Source: CAZWDO01 sp964632485 [NCBI: uncultured bacterium] (lineage in GTDB: Bacteria > JAGOEH01). From it: a stretch of DNA of 36,808 nucleotides. Shown here piece by piece: positions 15,399-23,797 of the stretch. Each line of letters opens with the position of its first letter. The first letter of the stretch is position 1. The stretch is from the NCBI GenBank assembly GCA_964632485.1, contig CAZWDO010000018.1:44607-81414 (forward strand), given 5' to 3'. The position numbers and the translations under genes are program-made. Under the pieces are notes generated by a model. The model was given only the letters and a program-made list of their open reading frames with translations, searched no databases and was not told the DNA's origin.

Positions 15399-17282
15399 AT
15401 GCGAAGATTAAATATTGACCGTTTTTACACTATAATGCGATTATTAAAAGCTATTTTCACGTTATACTGGCTGGTTTTCACTATTAATTATTGCCTGATT
15501 GCCACAGCTTTCGGCCAAACTGTCGATAAGGTACAAAGGGTGGAATACCCGATCGGCGAGCAGGGGTGCATCTATAACCGGTTTATTCAAATTACGGACG
15601 ATATATTTGTTTTTGACGGATCGTGCGGCGTTTCCCTCCTGAAAAACTTCACCCGCATCCTCAACGAAGCGGCCCAACCTCAGCATGAAATTTTTCATGA
15701 AGGCTCTTACTACAAAGGGCTCTCCGCTTTTGTGCGTAAGGGCCGCTACCTGATTGCCCAATCTTCAGTTAACCGTTACGGCTACTTTCCTTCTATCAAG
15801 GGTGAAATCAATCTCTTCGAATATAATTTTCAGAAGCGCGCTCTTACTAATAGCTCACTGAACCCATCTTTGACGGGCGAACTCTACGGGCGATCGATCA
15901 CCTCCGGCGACCTGAATGGAGATATGCAAATAGATTTGGTCTATGCCCGCGGCGATACCCTGGTCGTTTTTCTCGCCACTGCCACCGGATTTAAACGTTA
16001 TGATTTCCTGCAAAACCGACAACCAGGTTATACTAATCTGGGAGACATCCTGCTCTGCGATCTGACCGGCGATCGCCTGCCAGAGATTATCTGCGGCTAC
16101 TACTGCTCCGTATGGCGCAATCGCAGCCGCCCGGACTCGCTGATCCTCGAGGAATCATCCCCCGAATACCCACCCACTTATGTGGAAAACGTCAACACCT
16201 ATGGCATGGACGGTTTATGCAGCGGATATTTCGACCCACAGCATCCCTATCCCATGGTGGCCATGATCCTGGGGAAAATGCAAAACTATAATACCAAAGA
16301 CGGTTTGCTTTATTTCCTGAAATATGATCCAAATGGGGATCGATTTGAATTACAGTATGCCCAAAAGCTCAACACTATTCGGGGAACGGAAATGCGTACG
16401 GTGTTTCTGGAAGGCAGCGACTTGCCCTCTATTCTCAATTTTTCCGAAGACTCGATTACCACCGCCACCGGATACGCCGCAATCCTGAAGAATATCGGCA
16501 ATCTGATATTTGAGCTATTGCCTTCCCTGACCCGTTACGTCCAGCATTACGACACAAGCGGCGCTGCCATCCGCAACAGCAACAGCGACTGTATTCTCCT
16601 GCATGACCTGGATGGCGACCATTATGACGAAATCATCTATAGTTTCAAAGACACGCTGGCGGTCATCAGCATCCTTTCCGGCGTTTCCCTGCGCTCCCAT
16701 TGGGGACAAACCCCCTTTCTCGTGGAAGTATCGCCCGCCGCAGATACGACTATACCCCTTGATAGCCATTGGCCCTCTGATCAGATAAATCTCTCGCCTG
16801 TCTATTACGACGGCAGCGATGGAATAACGGTCGAACTCAACGCGCAAGCGCTTCATATTACTACGCAAACGCAAATAGAACGCGACCGCTATGATTCGTT
16901 CCAGATATTCGACCTAACTCACGGGGAAAGCCGTATCATCACAATCCATATCCCTCCCGATTCAAGCCCCGATACCAGCGTGGATGTGTGCCAAAACCAG
17001 ATATTTCCCCCCATCATCACCCCGAACGGAGATTGGCTGAATGACTCCCTTTATTTCAAACTTTGTCCCGATTCCCAGCCGCAAAAAATCGACATTTTTC
17101 ATCCTTGGGGATATCGGATACGTACACTTACTCAGCCAATCGAGGCTTACCCCTACCTGACCTATGTATGGGACGGAAAAAACGAGGAGCGTCGCGTGGT
17201 TCCCAGGGGGAGTTATTATTTCTTCGTGTTCGACCAAACACAAACGATCATTCAAAAAGGAGCAATTACGGTATTTTATTGA
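15399..17282 (+). CDS. Secreted FG-GAP/VCBS-repeat protein with gliding-type C-terminal sorting domain
   Basis: The 627-residue protein has a signal peptide with hydrophobic core LLKAIFTLYWLVF, cleaved near ATAFGQ. Calcium-type loops of FG-GAP/VCBS propeller blades recur: DLNGDMQIDLVYA, DLTGDRLPEIICG and DLDGDHYDEIIYS. The last 90 residues (about 537-627) start PIITPNGDWLND and continue IDIFHPWGYRI, VWDGKNE and VPRGSYYFFVF. This is the gliding-motility-associated (CHU_C/type B) C-terminal domain used for type IX secretion in Bacteroidota. GGAG lies 6 bases before ATG 15399; the frame extends 13 codons upstream without a site. The next gene encodes a barrel/OmpA protein, which recalls SprB-SprF pairs. 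Function beyond surface display is unknown. Confidence 0.72.
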   Translation: MRRLNIDRFYTIMRLLKAIFTLYWLVFTINYCLIATAFGQTVDKVQRVEYPIGEQGCIYNRFIQITDDIFVFDGSCGVSLLKNFTRILNEAAQPQHEIFHEGSYYKGLSAFVRKGRYLIAQSSVNRYGYFPSIKGEINLFEYNFQKRALTNSSLNPSLTGELYGRSITSGDLNGDMQIDLVYARGDTLVVFLATATGFKRYDFLQNRQPGYTNLGDILLCDLTGDRLPEIICGYYCSVWRNRSRPDSLILEESSPEYPPTYVENVNTYGMDGLCSGYFDPQHPYPMVAMILGKMQNYNTKDGLLYFLKYDPNGDRFELQYAQKLNTIRGTEMRTVFLEGSDLPSILNFSEDSITTATGYAAILKNIGNLIFELLPSLTRYVQHYDTSGAAIRNSNSDCILLHDLDGDHYDEIIYSFKDTLAVISILSGVSLRSHWGQTPFLVEVSPAADTTIPLDSHWPSDQINLSPVYYDGSDGITVELNAQALHITTQTQIERDRYDSFQIFDLTHGESRIITIHIPPDSSPDTSVDVCQNQIFPPIITPNGDWLNDSLYFKLCPDSQPQKIDIFHPWGYRIRTLTQPIEAYPYLTYVWDGKNEERRVVPRGSYYFFVFDQTQTIIQKGAITVFY

Positions 17283-17287
17283 TTCAA

Positions 17288-19069
17288 ATGACAATCGATG
17301 CCAGTCGTATAGCAATGCTATATTCGCGCAGCGAAGTTAACACCAAACACGTTCGGGTACTCCGAAAAAACCAAATGATACCTGCTTTCAATAAACATAT
17401 CCGCGCCCTGCTATCGGCCTTGACGGCCGTACTGATCAGGAGCTGGGCGCTGAACTGCCTGTTGATCCTCACGCTTTTCTCACAGCCTGTAGCGCTCTTC
17501 GAATCCAACCCGGCCTCTATCATTCATCGCTTCCCCCCCTTCAGCCTCTATTTCCGTGAAACAATTCTAAGCCCGGACATTACCCCCTTCCATACCACGC
17601 AACTGGAATTAACCCATCGACACCAATTCGGCTTCATCGGCGCCGGCATTTCAATTCATCGCGCCGCCGCATTCCGTCAAAATCAATACTACCTGCAACT
17701 GGCAGGGCGTCTCAGCGACCATTTCATCATCGGGCTGCAACCAATCCTGATGGACGACTATGTTGCCCCGGGCGACAATCCATCGATCAATCGCCTTGAT
17801 CCCCTGCTCAATCGCCACTATCGCAATTTGGCCTGGGCCGGGGGATGGCTTTACTCCCATTCATGGTTGACAACCGGCATCCATTACCACCATCTCCCCC
17901 ACGCCACCTATCCATATTCACACAAAGATTACCTGAGGATTCATCTGGCCGGTAAATTTCTCCACCATCATATAGAAGCCCTGATCGCCCTGGAACGGGG
18001 GTTCTATCCGCAACCTTCGGTGACGCCTTTTATCCAGGTCGGATACCATATCCATTCATTTCATTTAGCCGCCCAAATCAGGGACGACCAATTCACTTTT
18101 CATATCACGACCTCAATCGGAACTCGTCAAATTTTTGGAATAGCCTATGATTATCTTGTCCCAATGCCGGGGGTGGGCAATTATTCCCTTGCCGGGCTGA
18201 TTGCTTTGGGACAGGAGGGCCCGATCATCCGTCCCCGCCAATACCCAATCCGGGGCCGGATAGCAGTCTGCCCCCCACTCATCCATCGGTATCAAACCCG
18301 CATCATCCGCGCTCATTTGCGCGCGCCACTTTTTATCTTCTACGATTCCGCCTCCCTAGCAATCAGCGATCTGAATAAAGATCCGAGAACCCTCTTCCTT
18401 TTCGACGAACACCCTCTATCCACTGAATTTTCCCAACTCGAACATTTAGCCCGACAAATGCGCGCCCAGAATTTTAAAATCGAACTGATCGGAAATACAA
18501 TTCAGGAACCCGCAGGAACAGGACTGGCCAGAGCCAATCGCTTAAAACAAAACTTGATCGACCAAGGAGTGGATGATTCCCTGATTGAGGTCACCGAAAA
18601 ACGCATCGATCCATCTTCTCTGAATTACCGGCTTCCCGAATGCATAGAGGAATACCGACGAGTGGAGATTCATTCGCTGGATAGCGCGCGTCAAGCGCCA
18701 ATGGAAAGCATCGATTCAATCCTGACACGGGAAACCGCCATTGACCCAGCCGAACTTGACGTCGATTTGTTTGCCGTTTCAGACACATCGTGGTCGCAGA
18801 TTCGCCTGGAAACCCTGTTCGACACTTTAGAGCTGCAAACCCCGGATTCCACTCTCCCGTTTAAACAGAAACTCATGCTGCCAGTATCGGAAGCGCAACT
18901 CGTTCACGACTCTTTTACAGTGAAGTTTCTCATCCGCAATCGCGTCGATTCACTCTGGAGCGAAACCGCCTCCGTACCTGTTGTATGGACAGACAGCGAG
19001 CGAATTATTCCGGATACCGTGGATATTTATCACCTATTGACCTATTCCTACGATCAGGGGGGATGCTAA
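17288..19069 (+). CDS. Outer-membrane beta-barrel protein, PorP/SprF-like, frameshifted before its OmpA domain
   Basis: The 593-residue frame has a hydrophobic signal (MIPAFNKHIRALLSAL to LFSQPVALF, residues about 30-70). About 250 residues of alternating aromatic/polar strands follow, as in an outer-membrane barrel. The strand pattern and the block IFGIAYDYLVPMPGVGNYSLAG recall PorP/SprF proteins, the outer-membrane partners of type IX cargo. A domain near residues 330-430 carries ARANRLKQNLIDQGV, an OmpA-like repeat. The frame stops just after YSYDQGGC. Removing one G from the GGGGGG run at 19057-19062 joins it to a full OmpA domain in the next frame. The start is uncertain: ATG 17288 lies 5 bases past the previous stop without a good site, and ATG 17375 is the alternative. 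Confidence 0.62.
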   Translation: MTIDASRIAMLYSRSEVNTKHVRVLRKNQMIPAFNKHIRALLSALTAVLIRSWALNCLLILTLFSQPVALFESNPASIIHRFPPFSLYFRETILSPDITPFHTTQLELTHRHQFGFIGAGISIHRAAAFRQNQYYLQLAGRLSDHFIIGLQPILMDDYVAPGDNPSINRLDPLLNRHYRNLAWAGGWLYSHSWLTTGIHYHHLPHATYPYSHKDYLRIHLAGKFLHHHIEALIALERGFYPQPSVTPFIQVGYHIHSFHLAAQIRDDQFTFHITTSIGTRQIFGIAYDYLVPMPGVGNYSLAGLIALGQEGPIIRPRQYPIRGRIAVCPPLIHRYQTRIIRAHLRAPLFIFYDSASLAISDLNKDPRTLFLFDEHPLSTEFSQLEHLARQMRAQNFKIELIGNTIQEPAGTGLARANRLKQNLIDQGVDDSLIEVTEKRIDPSSLNYRLPECIEEYRRVEIHSLDSARQAPMESIDSILTRETAIDPAELDVDLFAVSDTSWSQIRLETLFDTLELQTPDSTLPFKQKLMLPVSEAQLVHDSFTVKFLIRNRVDSLWSETASVPVVWTDSERIIPDTVDIYHLLTYSYDQGGC

Positions 19070-19382
19070 AATAGAGATCAATGCCACCCAGTTGACTCAA
19101 ATCATCCACATCCTGCAACGCGATCCATCGCTGCAGATTCGGATCGAAGGGCATACCTGTTCTCTCGGCGACTCGCTTTACAACCTCAACCTGGCCCGGG
19201 AACGAGCCGAAAGCATGAAACAATTGCTGATGGAACAGGGAATTCAAAGCGAACGAATTGGAATTCAAGCCTTCGGCGAACAACGCCCACTGGCGGACAA
19301 CAGGTACCCACTGGGACGCATTTTAAACCGCCGCGTCCGTCTGGTATTGTACACGCCTACAGAGGGATCCTCACCGCGCTGA
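19062..19382 (+). pseudogene. OmpA-like peptidoglycan-binding domain, detached 3' part of the preceding gene
   Basis: Read one base ahead of the upstream frame, this stretch continues DAKIEINATQLTQIIHIL. It then gives IRIEGHTCSLGDSLYN, LARERAESMKQLL and NRRVRLVLYT, a complete OmpA C-terminal domain that binds peptidoglycan. It has no start codon or ribosome site of its own at the right place; the first in-frame ATG is at 19092, inside the domain. It is therefore the displaced C-terminus of the barrel protein, about 697 residues if fused. Whether this is true decay, phase variation at the six-G run, programmed slippage or a sequencing error cannot be decided here. Confidence 0.8.
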
Positions 19383-19535
19383 ACCTCGAAAACTGATTTC
19401 ACAACAATACATCACTAGGGTTACGGTCCAATCGCTGGGCCGGGCAGGACTGGGCCGGGCTGATCACGCGCAATCCGCCCAGCCAGACAGCTCTCCAAAG
19501 CCATATCCATCCAGAATTCCGGGTCGCGCCACCGC

Positions 19536-19620
19536 CGTCATGCCGGACTTCGATTGCCAGCGCGGCTCGCGCCCGGCATCCAGTAATGAAAGATAGATTC
19601 CTGCTTGCGCAGGAATGACG
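19536..19620. repeat. Palindromic REP/MITE-like intergenic element
   Basis: The element is bounded by CGTCAT and ATGACG. It contains two hairpins: TGCCGG...CCGGCA (19541-19578), and the perfect 8-base stem ATTCCTGC-TTGC-GCAGGAAT (19597-19616). The form resembles the dispersed CGTCATTCC-type repeats common in many genomes. It sits between converging genes and could also help stop transcription. The rest of the 293-base gap (19383-19675) holds no gene, only a tandem pair of CTGGGCCGGGC. Confidence 0.65.
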
Positions 19621-19675
19621 ACAAAAGCCCTGAATGACACAAAAAAGGCGTCGAAACGACAAAAATGAGGTATTG

Positions 19676-22600
19676 CTACTTTTCCCAGACTTTATAAACT
19701 GCTGGAATAATAAAAAGGGTTAAAAAAGTAGTCACCAAAAGACCGCCTACCGAAACGACACCAATCGGAGCGCGGGCTTCTGAACCGGCGCCTGAGGCCC
19801 AGGCCAGAGGCAGCATTCCCAGAATAATCGCCAGAGTGGACATAATAATCGGACGTAATTTTACCGGACACGCCTCCAACAACGCTTCATCTACCTGCAT
19901 TCCCCGATTCCGCCGCAATTCGTTCGCATAATCCAGCAACAAAATAGCATTGTTCACCACAATTCCCACTAACATGATCATGGAAATCATTGACGTTACC
20001 GATAATGATGTCCCGGTTATTAACAAAGAGGGCACAACCCCGATAAAAGAGAGCGGAATCGTCGCCATAATCATAATCGGTTGTTTGTAGGACTCCAAAA
20101 GAGCGCACAACACCATAAAGGTTAGTATAACCGCCAACAACGCCGCTTTATAGATATCACTCAACGCATCCTGTAAAAGCTCCATATCTCCGGCAAAGGA
20201 AAAACGATATCCTGAAGGCAACGTCAACTCTTTTTCCAACCGGTTCCGCAACTCATGAATCGTTTGCCCCAGCGTACCTTTCGACACATTGGCTTTTATC
20301 TGGATTAGTTCATTACGATCCAGGCGCATAATTTTAGTAGGACCTGTACTATACTCTAAACGGGCGATATCTTTCACTCGTACAACGCCCTTAGGAGTTG
20401 CGATCGGGATAGCGGCAATTTTTTCCGGATCATTGACTTGCTCGTTACAGAAGCTGACTTTAATGTCATATTCCCGGCCCTGTTCACGATACGTGGAAGC
20501 GACAATACCCTCCACCCCCCCGCGGACCGCTACGGCTAAATGATAGACTGTTAAACCGTAATCCGCTAATTTATTGAGATCAGGGATAATTTTAATTTCC
20601 GGTTTACCGCTTTGATAATCCACGAACACATCGACACACCCGGACACCGTTTGCGTGATATTGGCGGCCTGGCGGCTCAGCGCATACAACGTATCCATAT
20701 TACTTCCCGTTAATTGGAGCACGATCGCCGGCTCGTTCGGCCCGAAACTTTTCGGACTCAGCAAACTCAATTCCGCGCCCGGGATGGCAGCCAGACGGGA
20801 CCGCAGACGGTTGACCATCTCCCGTACGCTATAATCGCGCTGGCCTTTGGGTATCAAACGCAAACCTACCCGCGCATTATTTACACCCCTCGTCATATCA
20901 TCATAAACCCCCAACTGCGTAAATACTGAAATCACATCACCATACTCAGCCGCAATCTTCTCAATCTGTTCTACTAAACGCCCGGTTTGATCCAGATTCT
21001 GATGAAGCGGAAACTGAACGCGCGCTTCCAATTCTCCCTGATCCAGGGGCGGCAAAAACTCAAGTCCGGCCACCCGTACCAGGAATAAGCTGCCAACAAA
21101 CAGCGCTAATACACTTATAATATAAAAAAGCCGTTTCGGCCGCGACTGCAGCAATCCTTTCAGACGAAGGGCATACCATCTTTCCAATTTAGCGAATTGC
21201 CGATCAAACCATATTCCAAACCGACCTTTCCGCTCAATCAATTCATTATTCAAGAGCTTTGCGCTCATCATAGGAGTTAATGTAAAGGATACAATTAATG
21301 AAAAAAGTGTCACAATAGTTACAGTTATGCCAAATTCAGAAAAAAACTGTCCAATCAGTCCTTTCATTAAAGCGATGGGCACAAACACCACAACATTAGT
21401 CAATGCCGAAGCCGCGACTGCCACCGCGATTTCGCCGGTCCCTTTTTCAGCCGCAAAACCCGGTTCTTTGCCCATTTTAAGATAGCGAATAATATTTTCC
21501 AAAACGACAACGGTATTGGTAACTAATGTACCGACCGTAACCGAAAACCCTCCCAGAGTCAGCATATTGATGCTGAATCCGAATGCTTTCATAAAGGTAA
21601 ACGACGCGATATAGGAAATCGGCAAGACAATGGCGGCAATCAAGGTCGATCGCAGATTATGCAGAAATAGCAATAACACCAGCGCAGTCAATAAAACCCC
21701 ACTCACAATATTGGAAGTGGTATCAGAAACGGAAGCCTTAATAAAATCGGAACGATCGGTTATGATGTAAAGCCGACAGCCGGCCGGGAGTTCGGTTTTA
21801 TTCACTAATTCAATCGCTGTTAGTATTTTGGCCGAAGTTTCCATGGTATTCGATTTCGCTTGTTTCATCACAAAAAAACCAATGGAATTAGCATGGGAAA
21901 AAATTTGCGGATCAGCGACCCGATAATTCACATAATGGGCGCGAGTCGCGATTTTATCAAAACTATCATGAATACGAGCGATTTTCCCCAGTTTGACCGG
22001 CCCGAATTTTAACGAAACCAGCGTCAAGTTCTCTAACTTGCGATAATCATCCAACTTCCCGGTGACTCGTACCGTAAACTCATTATCTCCCTGTGGAAAA
22101 GCGCCGCCGGGAACATCTATATTGTTGGCTTTTATAAATTTGACAATATCTTCCATGGTAAATTCATAACGCTCCAATCGGCGGCGATCCAATTCTACCC
22201 GTATCAGTCGTTCTTGTCCACCCACCAGCTTTACACTGGCCACCCCACTAATCTGACTGAACCGATCTTTCAATTTTTCATTAGCTAAACGAAAAAGATC
22301 CTCGGTTGGATTCGGTCCGCAAAGGGCCAATTCCATAATTGGTTTATCATTGATATCATATTTCAAAACTGTTGGCTCTTTGGCAGTTTGGGGAAATTTA
22401 TAGCGAATGGCGTCAATCTTATCTTTAACATCCTGAGCAACAACGTTAATATCATGCCCCATTTCGAACTGAATTAGAACAACCGAAGCGTTTTCCAATG
22501 AATAGGAGCGCACTTTTTTAATACCTGCCAAGGCGCTGACCTCATCTTCGATTGGACGTGTCAGACTATTTTTCACCTCTTCGGGATTGGCCCCCGGGTA

Positions 22601-22750
22601 GATGGTTGTGACCGTTACAACAGGAATATCAACTTGGGGGAAAAGGTCAATGGGAATATCAAGAAAAGCAAATATTCCCAACGCTACCAGGATGGCAATC
22701 ACCATAGTCATCATAATGGGCCGTTTAATTGAAAGTTCAACAAGTTTCAT
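19676..22750 (-). CDS. RND (HAE1/AcrB-type) efflux pump lacking the proton-relay aspartates
   Basis: This inner-membrane pump has 1024 residues, the normal length. The N-terminus KRPIMMTMVIAILVALG starts helix 1. DIPVVTVTTIYPGANPEEV and RPIEDEVSALAGI are the porter-domain signature. The C-terminal repeat has VNNAILLLDYANE and LRPIIMSTLAIILG. In helix 4, where AcrB has VDDA with the two essential aspartates, this protein reads GTLVTNTVVVLEN (T411, N412). The helix-10 lysine of AcrB is also an asparagine here (GIVVNNAI). It ends a four-gene operon after the membrane-fusion gene by 11 bases. Substrate is unknown; multidrug, metal or lipid export are all possible. The missing charges suggest a different energy-coupling mode or a distinct subfamily. 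Confidence 0.92.
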   Translation of the reverse strand: MKLVELSIKRPIMMTMVIAILVALGIFAFLDIPIDLFPQVDIPVVTVTTIYPGANPEEVKNSLTRPIEDEVSALAGIKKVRSYSLENASVVLIQFEMGHDINVVAQDVKDKIDAIRYKFPQTAKEPTVLKYDINDKPIMELALCGPNPTEDLFRLANEKLKDRFSQISGVASVKLVGGQERLIRVELDRRRLERYEFTMEDIVKFIKANNIDVPGGAFPQGDNEFTVRVTGKLDDYRKLENLTLVSLKFGPVKLGKIARIHDSFDKIATRAHYVNYRVADPQIFSHANSIGFFVMKQAKSNTMETSAKILTAIELVNKTELPAGCRLYIITDRSDFIKASVSDTTSNIVSGVLLTALVLLLFLHNLRSTLIAAIVLPISYIASFTFMKAFGFSINMLTLGGFSVTVGTLVTNTVVVLENIIRYLKMGKEPGFAAEKGTGEIAVAVAASALTNVVVFVPIALMKGLIGQFFSEFGITVTIVTLFSLIVSFTLTPMMSAKLLNNELIERKGRFGIWFDRQFAKLERWYALRLKGLLQSRPKRLFYIISVLALFVGSLFLVRVAGLEFLPPLDQGELEARVQFPLHQNLDQTGRLVEQIEKIAAEYGDVISVFTQLGVYDDMTRGVNNARVGLRLIPKGQRDYSVREMVNRLRSRLAAIPGAELSLLSPKSFGPNEPAIVLQLTGSNMDTLYALSRQAANITQTVSGCVDVFVDYQSGKPEIKIIPDLNKLADYGLTVYHLAVAVRGGVEGIVASTYREQGREYDIKVSFCNEQVNDPEKIAAIPIATPKGVVRVKDIARLEYSTGPTKIMRLDRNELIQIKANVSKGTLGQTIHELRNRLEKELTLPSGYRFSFAGDMELLQDALSDIYKAALLAVILTFMVLCALLESYKQPIMIMATIPLSFIGVVPSLLITGTSLSVTSMISMIMLVGIVVNNAILLLDYANELRRNRGMQVDEALLEACPVKLRPIIMSTLAIILGMLPLAWASGAGSEARAPIGVVSVGGLLVTTFLTLFIIPAVYKVWEK

Positions 22751-22761
22751 CGCTGCCCTCC

Positions 22762-23796
22762 TTAATGCTTTTCCGGATTGATGATTTTCACTTTGACCCC
22801 ATCACTCAAACTCCGGTTACCCATCAGGGCAATCAGCAATCCTTCGTCCAAAGAGTTCAGAATTTCCACCTGATCAACCGTCTCAAGGCCCAAGTTGACG
22901 AGAAGACGACGCGCCGTTTGCTGTTCGATCGCATAGATCACATACTGGTTCTGCCCTTCGGATACGAGCGCAAAACGGGGAAGAGTCAGCGCATTTTCTT
23001 TAATGCAAACGGATAAACGACAATCCAGATATGAACCGGGACGCATGCGATGATCGGGATTCGGCGCGATTACTTCGACGGAAAACTGCCGATTCATAGC
23101 GCCCGCAGACAAAGCCACTTTACTCACCGTGCCATTAAATTCTTCATTTGATCCCAACTTCACACTATCTCCAATGCGAATATACTGAATATCATCATTG
23201 TCCACATTCAATTTTACAATCACCGTATCAATCATCGATATTCTTATCAAAGGCAACAAGGGCATAGGGGTTTCCCCTTCCCGGATAGTGACATCAGTCA
23301 CCACACCCGCCAGAGGCGCCGTGAGTTTCAGGGCATTGCGGGCCGCAATAAAATCCGCGTCAGCCGCCTCAAATTTTGCCCGGACTTCATCTAATTTTTG
23401 CTCGGCCATACCCCCGCTATTATAAACATTTTTAACGCGGTCATAGGTTTTCGCCAACAGGTCCCGGGCAGTTTTTGCCTGATTATAGCGCGCCAACGGA
23501 TTCGTAGTATCCATGATTAATAGGATCTGATTTTTACGAACACTATCTCCCGTTTTCACGAATACACGTTCCACATTATCGGTCAGTATGGTTTTAACAT
23601 CACCCTGGCGGATACCTTCCACAACGCCGGAATAATAAAAATCCCGCTTCAAGGCCTGTCTCTCCAGAGTAACGGTTGTAACAGGATACCCTTCCTCCCG
23701 TTGAATCTCAATAATACTCCGGGTATCCTCCTGATCGTTCCGGCATGAGCTTAGCGACATTAAAATAATTATTGCGCCTGCTATAGATTTAAACAT
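22762..23796 (-). CDS. Efflux RND periplasmic adaptor (membrane-fusion) lipoprotein
   Basis: The 344-residue adaptor links the RND pump to the TolC channel across the periplasm. The N-terminus ends IILMSLSSCRND, a lipoprotein lipobox. A lipoyl/barrel-sandwich half (VFVKTGDSVRKNQILLIMDT), a helical hairpin (about 110-145) and the second half-motif LTAPLAGVVTDV follow. Then come beta-barrel and membrane-proximal domains (GSYLDCRLSV). This is the HlyD/MFP family order. GGAG precedes the ATG. The gene lies 1 base after the TolC-like stop and 11 bases before the pump, so the three are one unit. Confidence 0.92.
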   Translation of the reverse strand: MFKSIAGAIIILMSLSSCRNDQEDTRSIIEIQREEGYPVTTVTLERQALKRDFYYSGVVEGIRQGDVKTILTDNVERVFVKTGDSVRKNQILLIMDTTNPLARYNQAKTARDLLAKTYDRVKNVYNSGGMAEQKLDEVRAKFEAADADFIAARNALKLTAPLAGVVTDVTIREGETPMPLLPLIRISMIDTVIVKLNVDNDDIQYIRIGDSVKLGSNEEFNGTVSKVALSAGAMNRQFSVEVIAPNPDHRMRPGSYLDCRLSVCIKENALTLPRFALVSEGQNQYVIYAIEQQTARRLLVNLGLETVDQVEILNSLDEGLLIALMGNRSLSDGVKVKIINPEKH

Positions 23797-23797
23797 A

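Noticed and set aside
17063-17287. Extending the barrel/OmpA gene upstream to 17063
   Set aside because: This would overlap the conserved C-terminal sorting domain of the preceding gene by more than 200 bases and has no signal peptide at that start.
19435-19460. Tandem CTGGGCCGGGC copies as a minisatellite or attachment site
   Set aside because: Only two copies and no integrase or tRNA nearby.
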